Assembly (NCBI GenBank): GCA_009694415.1
Contig: SHUZ01000004.1
Coordinates: 1-38,844 of the forward strand
DNA: 38,844 nt
Source: Acidimicrobiia bacterium
GTDB taxonomy: Bacteria > Actinomycetota > Acidimicrobiia > IMCC26256 > JAENVU01
Direction: 5' to 3'
A model generated the notes under the pieces. That model searched no databases. It saw nothing but the letters and a program-made list of their open reading frames with translations, and was not told the DNA's origin. Of this stretch, positions 31,299-38,844 are shown piece after piece. How positions within the stretch are numbered: position 1 is the first letter of the stretch; each line of letters begins with the position of its first letter. The position numbers and the translations under genes were made by a program.

Positions 31299-32975
31299 AT
31301 GACAGACATGAAGCCTCGTAGTCGACAGGTAACCGACGGCATGGAACGCGCTCCGGCGCGCGCGATGTTGCGCGCGGTGGGCATGACCGACAATGACTGG
31401 GGTAAGTCCCAAATCGGTGTTGCTTCGAGTTGGAACGAGGTCACTCCTTGCAACTTGCCGCTCGACCGCTTGGCGAAGAAGGCCAAACTGGGAGTTTCTG
31501 ACGCTGGCGGCTTTCCGCTCGAGTTCGTAACGATCGCAGTGAGCGATGGCATCTCGATGGGGCACGAAGGCATGCGCGGTTCCCTCGTAAGTCGCGAGAT
31601 CATCGCGGACTCAGTTGAATGCGTTATGCACTCGGAGAGGTTCGACGGCCTGGTGTGCTTCGCGGGATGCGACAAGTCACTTCCGGGGATGTTGATGGCG
31701 ATCGCGAGAGTCGACCTGCCGAGCGTGTTTGTTTATGGCGGTTCAATTCTTCCAGGAAAACATGGCGATGAAGCTATTGACATTGTCAGCGTCTTTGAAG
31801 CGGTAGGGGCCTGTGCCGCCGGCACTATCAGCGAAAATAAACTTGGAGAGATCGAACGCGCTGCTTGTCCAGGAGAAGGATCATGCGCAGGGATGTTCAC
31901 AGCGAACACCATGGCGAGCGTTGGCGAAGCGCTCGGTATGAGTCTTCCTGGAAGCGCATCACCTGCGGCCGTCGATAGTCGCCGTGACGACATTGCCTTC
32001 GCCAGCGGACAGGCCGTCATGAACCTGTTGGAGATGGATCTGCGACCGAGCCAGATCATGACAAAACAAGCATTCGAAAACGCGATCGCAGTCGTTATGG
32101 CTCTTGGCGGCTCAACGAATGCTGTGCTGCATCTCCTAGCCATCGCTCACGAGGCCCGCGTACCGTTGGAACTCGATGACTTCAACCGCATCGGTGCGCG
32201 CGTTCCACATATCGCTGATACCAAACCACACGGCAAGTACCACATGTTTGACATTGATCGAATCGGTGGTGTGCCGGTTGTGATGCGCGAACTTCTTGAC
32301 GCCGGGTTACTTCATGGAGATTGCCTAACGGTCACCGGCAAAACCATTGCGGAAAATATCCGCGAGCAGGACCCACCCGCACCGGATGGTGAAGTGATTC
32401 ACCCGCTCTCTGCGCCGATCCACGCTCTCGGTGGAATAGCGGTGCTGCGCGGTTCACTCGCACCGCACGGCGGCGTAGTAAAAATCGCGGGTATAGATGA
32501 GTTGCGCTTCGAAGGAACCGCGCGGGTCTTCGATGGAGAACAAGCAGCGATGGACGAAATCCTGGCCGGCAAGATCAAGGCCGGTGATGTTGTTGTGATT
32601 CGTTACGAAGGGCCCAAGGGAGGCCCGGGTATGCGAGAGATGCTTGCCGTCACCGGAGCGATGAAGGGCGCCGGTAGGGGTCTCGATGCAGCTCTAGTTA
32701 CAGATGGTCGCTTCAGCGGTGGGACGCACGGCTTCTGTGTCGGGCATATAGCGCCTGAGGCGGTCGACGGGGGACCGATCGCTTTGGTATGCGACGGCGA
32801 CCAAATTGTGATTGATGCCAGCGCCTTGTCAATTGATCTGCTCGTTGCTGAGGACGAGTTGGAGCGCCGCCGTGCAGCGTGGGTTGTTCCGGAGCCCCGC
32901 TATCCGACCGGTTTCTTGGCGAAGTACGCACGCCTTGCCCAAGGCGCCGAAATGGGCGCGGTTACTAACCTCTAA
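31299..32975 (+). CDS. ilvD: Dihydroxy-acid dehydratase
   Basis: [74 protein letters not shown]; start ATG 31299. Confidence 0.98.
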   Translation: MTDMKPRSRQVTDGMERAPARAMLRAVGMTDNDWGKSQIGVASSWNEVTPCNLPLDRLAKKAKLGVSDAGGFPLEFVTIAVSDGISMGHEGMRGSLVSREIIADSVECVMHSERFDGLVCFAGCDKSLPGMLMAIARVDLPSVFVYGGSILPGKHGDEAIDIVSVFEAVGACAAGTISENKLGEIERAACPGEGSCAGMFTANTMASVGEALGMSLPGSASPAAVDSRRDDIAFASGQAVMNLLEMDLRPSQIMTKQAFENAIAVVMALGGSTNAVLHLLAIAHEARVPLELDDFNRIGARVPHIADTKPHGKYHMFDIDRIGGVPVVMRELLDAGLLHGDCLTVTGKTIAENIREQDPPAPDGEVIHPLSAPIHALGGIAVLRGSLAPHGGVVKIAGIDELRFEGTARVFDGEQAAMDEILAGKIKAGDVVVIRYEGPKGGPGMREMLAVTGAMKGAGRGLDAALVTDGRFSGGTHGFCVGHIAPEAVDGGPIALVCDGDQIVIDASALSIDLLVAEDELERRRAAWVVPEPRYPTGFLAKYARLAQGAEMGAVTNL

Positions 32976-32997
32976 ACAGGCAATTCCGCATTAGGGC

Positions 32998-33028
32998 TTG
33001 CAGAAGTGCGCAGGTTGGTGCATACTCT
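32998..33028 (+). promoter_or_regulatory. ilvB leader promoter candidate
   Basis: TTGCAG (32998-33003) - 19 bp - TACTCT (33023-33028), 7 nt before leader ATG. Confidence 0.55.
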
Positions 33029-33035
33029 TAGGTGC

Positions 33036-33071
33036 ATGTTCCGCTCCGCCGACCCCGTAGTAGTTACTTAG
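33036..33071 (+). CDS. ilvB leader peptide MFRSADPVVVT (attenuator uORF)
   Basis: ATG TTC CGC TCC GCC GAC CCC GTA GTA GTT ACT TAG; three consecutive Val codons next to stop, upstream of an intrinsic terminator and ilvB. Confidence 0.8.
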   Translation: MFRSADPVVVT

Positions 33072-33101
33072 GCGTACGGCGATCACTCGCGTCCGTGCGC
33101 C
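33071..33101 (+). promoter_or_regulatory. Pause/anti-terminator hairpin candidate in ilvB leader
   Basis: GGCGTACGG (33071-33079) pairs with CCGTGCGCC (33093-33101), 9 bp with one G-U, starting at the leader stop codon. Confidence 0.6.
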
Positions 33102-33105
33102 ACTG

Positions 33106-33130
33106 CCCCTCGCAAATGCGAGGGGTTTTT
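33106..33130 (+). terminator. Rho-independent terminator (ilvB attenuator)
   Basis: CCCCTCGC-AAAT-GCGAGGGG-TTTTT, perfect 8-bp stem followed by U-tract, 53 bp upstream of ilvB ATG. Confidence 0.92.
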
Positions 33131-33183
33131 CAGTTGTTGACCCAATCGACATACGTCGTTATCTTCCAATAGGAGCCGCAAGA

Positions 33184-34905
33184 ATGAAGCTCACCGGGGC
33201 CCAAGCCCTCATCAAGAGCCTTGAGATGGAAGGCACGGAGGTCATGTTTGGCCTCCCTGGCGGAGCGATTTTGCCCGTCTACGACCCGCTCATTGAGAGT
33301 TCGATACGGCACATCCTTGTACGGCATGAACAAGGCGCTGGCCACATGGCCGAGGGCTATGCGCACGCGACTGGAAGACCGGGCGTGGCGATGGTCACGA
33401 GTGGGCCTGCCGCTACGAACATCGTTACCCCCTTGGCTGACGCCTATCTCGATTCCATTCCGTTGGTCGTCATTACGGGTCAGGTTCCGCTCTCGGTGAT
33501 TGGAACGGACGCGTTCCAGGAGTGCGACACGATCGGCATCACGATGCCGGTGACAAAACACAACTGGCTCGTTACCGATCCGCAGGACATTCCGCGCATT
33601 GTGCGTGAGGCGTTTCATGTCGCGACAACGGGCCGCCCTGGTCCTGTGCTCATCGATTTTCCGAAAGACATTGCTAATCAGATGATGGATTGGGGATGGC
33701 CCGAACTTGTCGATCTTCCGGGATACAAACCAAATTTGAAGGGACACCCCAAGCAAATCAAAGACGCTGCGCGCCTAATGAGCGAGGCGAAGCGTCCTGT
33801 GATTTATGCAGGAGGGGGAATCCTGAAGGCTCGTGCAGCCGAGGCACTTTTGGAGCTAGCCGAACTAACCGGTATTCCTGTTGTAACGACTCTGATGGCG
33901 CGAGGCGCGTTCCCGGATCGACACGAACTGTGCCTTGGGATGCCAGGCATGCACGGCAACTACACAGCGATTACCGCAATACAGCGATCCGATCTCTTGA
34001 TCGCACTCGGTTCGCGCTTCGATGATCGCGTGACAGGCAAGGTCGACGGTTTCGCGCCGGATGCGAAGATCATTCACGTCGACATTGACCCAGCGGAACT
34101 TGGCAAAGTGCGCCGTCCAGATGTGCCGATCGTCGGCGATTGCAAGAACATCATTGAACGTCTGGTCAAAGCAGTAGTGGCCGATCGCGCCAAGCACGAT
34201 TGGGCCGACATCTCGCCCTGGATGGAAACCGTTAGGGGATGGCAACGCGACTTTCCCCTGCAGTACGAGCAGTTCGAGGACGGTCCATTGAAACCACAGT
34301 TCTGCATTGAAGCGATTCGCGATCACACTCCGACGGACACGATCGTCGCGAGTGGCGTTGGCCAACATCAGATGTGGACGAGCCAGCACTGGCGTTTCGA
34401 TCACCCCTACACCTGGGTCAACTCTGGCGGACTCGGCACGATGGGATTTGCTATCCCCGCCGCTATCGGAGCGAAGGTTGGTAGACCCGATCGCACGGTT
34501 TGGGCGATCGACGGCGACGGGTGTTTTCAGATGACAGCGCAGGAACTTGTCACCGCTAGTTCCGAACGCATTCCGATCAAAGTCGCGATCCTTAACAATG
34601 CGTACCTGGGGATGGTTCGTCAGTGGCAGCACCTCTTTTACGAAGAGCGCTATAGCGAGGTCTATTTGTCACCAGACCTTCCCGACTACGTGAAGTGGGC
34701 TGAGGCGATGGGTTGCGTAGCCTTCCGCGTCGATTCGCCTGAAGACGTTGTTCCAACAATTGAAAAAGCGAACGAGATTGACGATCGGCCCGTAGTGATC
34801 GACTTTCGTACCGATGCTTCCGAGAACGTGTATCCGATGGTTCCTGTGGGGCACAGCAACGATGACGTCATCGTTGGGCCTCCCGCCGGCGAAGGAAGTC
34901 GATAA
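33184..34905 (+). CDS. ilvB: Acetolactate synthase large subunit
   Basis: MKLTGAQALIKSLEMEGTEVMFGLPGGAILPVYDPL, RHEQGAGHMAEGYARATG-like, GDGCFQMTAQELVTA, NNAYLGMVRQWQ; AGGAG SD. Confidence 0.98.
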   Translation: MKLTGAQALIKSLEMEGTEVMFGLPGGAILPVYDPLIESSIRHILVRHEQGAGHMAEGYAHATGRPGVAMVTSGPAATNIVTPLADAYLDSIPLVVITGQVPLSVIGTDAFQECDTIGITMPVTKHNWLVTDPQDIPRIVREAFHVATTGRPGPVLIDFPKDIANQMMDWGWPELVDLPGYKPNLKGHPKQIKDAARLMSEAKRPVIYAGGGILKARAAEALLELAELTGIPVVTTLMARGAFPDRHELCLGMPGMHGNYTAITAIQRSDLLIALGSRFDDRVTGKVDGFAPDAKIIHVDIDPAELGKVRRPDVPIVGDCKNIIERLVKAVVADRAKHDWADISPWMETVRGWQRDFPLQYEQFEDGPLKPQFCIEAIRDHTPTDTIVASGVGQHQMWTSQHWRFDHPYTWVNSGGLGTMGFAIPAAIGAKVGRPDRTVWAIDGDGCFQMTAQELVTASSERIPIKVAILNNAYLGMVRQWQHLFYEERYSEVYLSPDLPDYVKWAEAMGCVAFRVDSPEDVVPTIEKANEIDDRPVVIDFRTDASENVYPMVPVGHSNDDVIVGPPAGEGSR

Positions 34906-34907
34906 CC

Positions 34908-35438
34908 ATGGAACAAGGGACGCATCACATTTTGAGTGTGTTGGTTGAAAACAAGTTCGGTGTCTTGACGCGCGTCGCCGGACTATTCGCGCGCCGCGGT
35001 TACAACATCTTCTCGTTGGCGGTGAGTCCTACAGAGGACGAACGGTATTCACGCATGACGATCCTTGTCGATGGAGAGAGCGCGCCCATCGAACAGGTGA
35101 CAAGACAACTCAACAAGTTGATTCCAGTGATCAGCATCTCGGAACTCTCGGCCGCAGATGCCGTCGAGCGAGAACTCATGCTCGTAACCATCGTCGCCGG
35201 TCAGGATGCTCGTTCCCAGGCAACGGAGTTAGCGGCGATCTTCGAGGCCAAGATCCTTGATGTTGGTTACGAATCCATGACTTTGATGGTCGCAGGTCAA
35301 CCCGAGAAACTTGACGCGATGACGGACCTCCTCGGGCCATTCGGTATCGTCGAGTTGCAAAGGACTGGGCGGATCGCTTTGCCAAAGCTTTCTCGCCAAT
35401 CTTCGAAATTGCGGGTTGTGAAGCCCGGATCAGCCTGA
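34908..35438 (+). CDS. ilvN: Acetolactate synthase small subunit
   Basis: HHILSVLVENKFGVLTRVAGLFARRGYNIFSLAVSPTED ACT domain; adjacent to ilvB. Confidence 0.97.
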   Translation: MEQGTHHILSVLVENKFGVLTRVAGLFARRGYNIFSLAVSPTEDERYSRMTILVDGESAPIEQVTRQLNKLIPVISISELSAADAVERELMLVTIVAGQDARSQATELAAIFEAKILDVGYESMTLMVAGQPEKLDAMTDLLGPFGIVELQRTGRIALPKLSRQSSKLRVVKPGSA

Positions 35439-35475
35439 GTTCAACTGAACGGGCCCAACCAATAAAGGAATCTCG

Positions 35476-36504
35476 ATGCCAGCCACGATTTATTACGACG
35501 ATGCAGCAGATCTCGGAATCCTCGACGGCAAGACCGTCGCCGTGCTCGGTTATGGATCGCAGGGACATGCGCACGCATTGAACCTTGCGAACTCTGGCGT
35601 GGATGTGATCGTTGGTTTGCGCGAGGGGTCGGGAAGCGTGGCCAAGGCCGAGGCCGCAGGACTAACGGTGCTGACCATGCCAGAGGCGGTTCAGGCAGCA
35701 GATGTCATCATGATTCTTCTACCCGACACGGAACAGAAGCGGGCGTACGAGGCAGACATCGCGCCGCACCTTTCCGCTGGCAACTCGATTGCATTCGCGC
35801 ACGGCTTCAACATTCACTTCGATCAAATCCATCCGCCAGAAGATGTCGATGTGTGGATGATCGCTCCGAAGGGTCCCGGTCACCTAGTACGCCGCACATA
35901 CGAAGAAGGCGGAGGCGTTCCTGCCCTCGTCGCGATTGCACAGGACTCATCGGGCAGCGCTCGCGCAACAGCGCTCGCATATGCGAAGGGAATCGGTGCA
36001 ACTCGTGCAGGAGTTCTAGACACGACCTTCCAGGAAGAAACTGAAACCGATCTGTTCGGTGAGCAAGTCGTGTTGTGTGGCGGGCTTGTAGAACTGATTC
36101 GCAATGGTTTTGAGACGCTGGTCGAAGCTGGTTATCAACCGGAGTCGGCGTACTTCGAGACACTGCATGAAGTGAAACTCATTGTTGACCTCATCTATGA
36201 GGGTGGAATCGCCAACATGCGCTACTCCATCTCCGACACTGCGGAATACGGCGACATGACGCGTGGCCCGCGGGTTGTTAACTCGGCCACCAAGGCCGAA
36301 ATGAAGAAGATCCTGGGTGAAATTCAGAGCGGCGAGTTCGCGCAAGAGTGGATTGCCGAAAATGAGGCCGGGCGTCCGAACTTCAAGAAGTTGCAGGCCG
36401 AGGCCCGTACGCACCAAATCGAGACGGTCGGTGCGGATTTGAGAGCGATGATGCCGTGGATCGCAGCGGGCAAGGCGAAGCCCCAAGATGTCTCTGGCGG
36501 CTAG
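35476..36504 (+). CDS. ilvC: Ketol-acid reductoisomerase
   Basis: [67 protein letters not shown]. Confidence 0.98.
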   Translation: MPATIYYDDAADLGILDGKTVAVLGYGSQGHAHALNLANSGVDVIVGLREGSGSVAKAEAAGLTVLTMPEAVQAADVIMILLPDTEQKRAYEADIAPHLSAGNSIAFAHGFNIHFDQIHPPEDVDVWMIAPKGPGHLVRRTYEEGGGVPALVAIAQDSSGSARATALAYAKGIGATRAGVLDTTFQEETETDLFGEQVVLCGGLVELIRNGFETLVEAGYQPESAYFETLHEVKLIVDLIYEGGIANMRYSISDTAEYGDMTRGPRVVNSATKAEMKKILGEIQSGEFAQEWIAENEAGRPNFKKLQAEARTHQIETVGADLRAMMPWIAAGKAKPQDVSGG

Positions 36505-36513
36505 AACTCGGCG

Positions 36514-37113
36514 GTGATCGCTGTAGCGGCTCTCGTCGGATACCTACTAGGGACGTTTCCTTCTGCCGACATAGCCGCTCACCTGGCCACCCGTGGCCGT
36601 ACGAGTATTCGGAATAAGGGGAGTGGAAACCCTGGGTCGCTAAACACTTTGAAGGTGCTTGGTGTCCGCTGGGGCGCGTTCGTGCTGGTTCTAGATGTGG
36701 GTAAGGGTCTCGCGGCTGGGTTTGCTGGGATGGCGATCGCCGGAGACGCTGGTGCGTACGTAGGCGCGACGGCCGCGATCGCTGGTCATGTCTTCCCAGT
36801 GTGGACGAGGTTCCGCGGCGGGAAAGGAGTGGCGACTTCTGCAGGCGCGTGCCTCGCAACCTTTCCTGCGTTCTTTCCGGTCGATTTCGTAGTGGTATTG
36901 CTCGGTGCACTCCGATCGCGCCAAGCCGAACACGGCAGCCGCATTGCGTGCGCGATTTGGGTTACATCGGCGGCACTCTGGTGGCGAATGGATTGGCCGA
37001 ATCTCTGGGGGCCGGCACCGGGTCCGGGCATGCTCGCGTCTGCGGTCGTGGGCTCGGCGTTGATCCTGTTGGCGTTCAGTAATTCACGACGACAAGCGGC
37101 GCAGAATAACTAG
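36514..37113 (+). CDS. plsY: Acyl-phosphate glycerol-3-phosphate acyltransferase PlsY
   Basis: YLLGTFPSADIAA, GSGNPGSLNTLKVLG, GHVFPVWTRFRGGKGVATSAG. Confidence 0.92.
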   Translation: MIAVAALVGYLLGTFPSADIAAHLATRGRTSIRNKGSGNPGSLNTLKVLGVRWGAFVLVLDVGKGLAAGFAGMAIAGDAGAYVGATAAIAGHVFPVWTRFRGGKGVATSAGACLATFPAFFPVDFVVVLLGALRSRQAEHGSRIACAIWVTSAALWWRMDWPNLWGPAPGPGMLASAVVGSALILLAFSNSRRQAAQNN

Positions 37114-38840
37114 CTGGAAGAGACGCGCTCCGATACGAGGCGGGCGTCGAGCGCGTCTACCGACATCGGGGGTGCAAGTAAGAATCCCTGAGCGCGGTCG
37201 CAGCCCATATTGGTGATCGCCTCGAGCTGTTCGTCGGTCTCAACGCCCTCTGCGACGACAATCATTCCTGTTGAATGAGCCATCTCGACCATGGCTTGCA
37301 CGATTGGGTCTGATCCATCTCTTTGCCCGAGCCCTGCGACGAAACTTTGGTCTATTTTTAATTCAGAGAACAGGAATCTGCGCAAATAAGAGAGCGCTGA
37401 ATAACCAGTCCCAAAGTCGTCAATCGATAAACCTATTCCGAGATCTTTTAGCTCAGTGAGTACCCGGAGGGTCGACTTCTCGTCATCGAGCAGCACACTC
37501 TCGGTTACTTCGAGGCAGAGGTTCTCTGGATGGAGTCCATTGCGGTCTAACGCATGCCTGACAGAATCCACGAATCTCGCTTCAGCGATCTGACGTCCCG
37601 AGATATTCACACTGACCGTTAGATCGCGCGCGGCGGCGATTTCGCATGAACGATTCAATATCCAACTGCCGATCGGAACGATCAGACCAGTTTCCTCCGC
37701 AAGTGGAATGAACTCGCCGGGACAAATTGTGCCTTGTGTCGGGTGATCCCACCGAGTTAGAGCTTCTACTGCGGCGACGGAGCGAGTCGCTACATCGAAT
37801 AGGGGTTGATACTCGACGCGGAATTGATCGTTCGCGAGAGCCGTATGCATGGAGTTCTCGAGGCGCATCCGGGACATTGCATTCGCGTGCATCTCCGTAT
37901 CAAAAATCTCATAGCGAGCTCGTCCTAGATGCTTGGCTCGATACATAGCGGCATCGGCGTCGCGGAGCATCTCGATAGCGCTCGTACATTCATCGCGCGC
38001 CAACGCGATCCCGATGCTCGCTGTGATGTAAGTCTCTCCGCGCCCAAGCTGGAACGGGGGACGCAACGCGTCTGAGATTCGGACCGCGATTGCTTCTACT
38101 TCAGGTGTTGAACCGATTCCTTCGCAGAGGACAACAAACTCGTCGCCTCCGAAACGAGCAACGGTATCGCCAGGTCGAATCGCGCCCGCGATGCGCTCCG
38201 ATAGGGCCACAATCACCTCATCGCCCGTGTCGTGACCAAGGCTGTCGTTGACCACCTTGAAGCGATCTATGTCGAGAAAGAGCAGGCAGACAGTGCTTTC
38301 CGGCTGCGCACTGCGGCGAAGTGCTTCACCGAGGCGATCTAGCAAGAGGCTTCTGTTCGGAAGTCCAGTTAGTACGTCATGCAACGCGAGGTGGGTAAGC
38401 CGATCGTGCGTGCTGTTGCGTTCGATTGCGATGGCCGCTGACTGGACAGCGCGTTGGATAATCTCGAGATCAGAACCTCCGACCAAGGTATGAACGTCGA
38501 ATAGGCAGTTTAAGATGCCTAGTTCGTAATCATTTTCTGCGGACGTGATTGAGAACGACCAAACGCTGTGAACGCCAGCTTCTGTCATTGCCTCACGGGT
38601 CGCGGGATCCAGATCAGTGTCATTTATGTTGATAACACGGACCGGTTCTGTAGTGATAGGTACGCCAGAAATATTTGTGTACGAAAATGAATCATTCAAT
38701 TTGTTGGTTAGGTCAATGCGTTCCTCGCTGAGGCTTGGCGAGACCGTGACGACGGTCCCAGAGCCTCCGGCAGGGGCGGTCGCGATGTAAGCCTCTGCGC
38801 CGGAAATGCCCGACTCGATTAGTTCGGTTACTTCAGTCAA
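37110..38840 (-). CDS. GAF-GGDEF-EAL diguanylate cyclase/phosphodiesterase; probably N-terminally truncated by window end
   Basis: HDVLTGLPNRSLLLDRL, RPGDTVARFGGDEFVVL, VEALTRWDHP, SIDDFGTGYSALSYLRR; TTG-type start only 4 bp from window edge. Confidence 0.93.
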   Translation of the reverse strand: MTEVTELIESGISGAEAYIATAPAGGSGTVVTVSPSLSEERIDLTNKLNDSFSYTNISGVPITTEPVRVININDTDLDPATREAMTEAGVHSVWSFSITSAENDYELGILNCLFDVHTLVGGSDLEIIQRAVQSAAIAIERNSTHDRLTHLALHDVLTGLPNRSLLLDRLGEALRRSAQPESTVCLLFLDIDRFKVVNDSLGHDTGDEVIVALSERIAGAIRPGDTVARFGGDEFVVLCEGIGSTPEVEAIAVRISDALRPPFQLGRGETYITASIGIALARDECTSAIEMLRDADAAMYRAKHLGRARYEIFDTEMHANAMSRMRLENSMHTALANDQFRVEYQPLFDVATRSVAAVEALTRWDHPTQGTICPGEFIPLAEETGLIVPIGSWILNRSCEIAAARDLTVSVNISGRQIAEARFVDSVRHALDRNGLHPENLCLEVTESVLLDDEKSTLRVLTELKDLGIGLSIDDFGTGYSALSYLRRFLFSELKIDQSFVAGLGQRDGSDPIVQAMVEMAHSTGMIVVAEGVETDEQLEAITNMGCDRAQGFLLAPPMSVDALDARLVSERVSSS

Positions 38841-38844
38841 TATT

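Noticed and set aside
33865-34632. 255-aa minus-strand ORF inside ilvB
   Set aside because: Antisense shadow ORF of a strongly conserved acetolactate synthase gene; no recognisable domain.

Overview
38.8 kb of actinobacterial-type chromosome (moderate GC, many ATGA/GTGA operon overlaps). From left to right: a truncated membrane-protein gene; a compact Tad/Flp-type pilus operon (SAF/CpaB, TadZ-like ATPase, CpaF/TadA, TadB, TadC, an unlisted 50-aa pilin-like ORF, and three TadE/TadG-like proteins); a methylmalonyl-CoA-mutase-type large subunit; cysteine desulfurase and mnmA; a short MetE-like protein; ligA; a HadA/HadB-like MaoC pair; a 4xPASTA Ser/Thr kinase; an SDR; two MFS transporters; a multicopper-oxidase relic interrupted by one in-frame TAG; an SCP2 protein; a ferredoxin; gatCAB; a BNR-repeat/F420-LLM/MDMPI-like operon; ilvD, ilvB, ilvN, ilvC; plsY; and a GAF-GGDEF-EAL protein cut by the right edge. 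I saw no rRNA, tRNA, CRISPR array or transposase. The main non-routine signals are: (i) an ilvB attenuator with an 11-aa leader peptide (MFRSADPVVVT) and an intrinsic terminator, where the leader peptide appears to be leaderless; (ii) a recurrent TANNNT-N6-8-start-codon arrangement at nine starts, suggesting widespread leaderless transcription; (iii) a promoter-driven, helix-closed ~260-nt segment upstream of an MFS gene that could be a structured RNA or encode a 69-aa protein; (iv) the 50-aa pilin-like ORF in the Tad operon; (v) the multicopper oxidase split by a single amber codon. I did not identify a clearly new multi-gene system. All product calls come from motif recognition by eye, with no database search.
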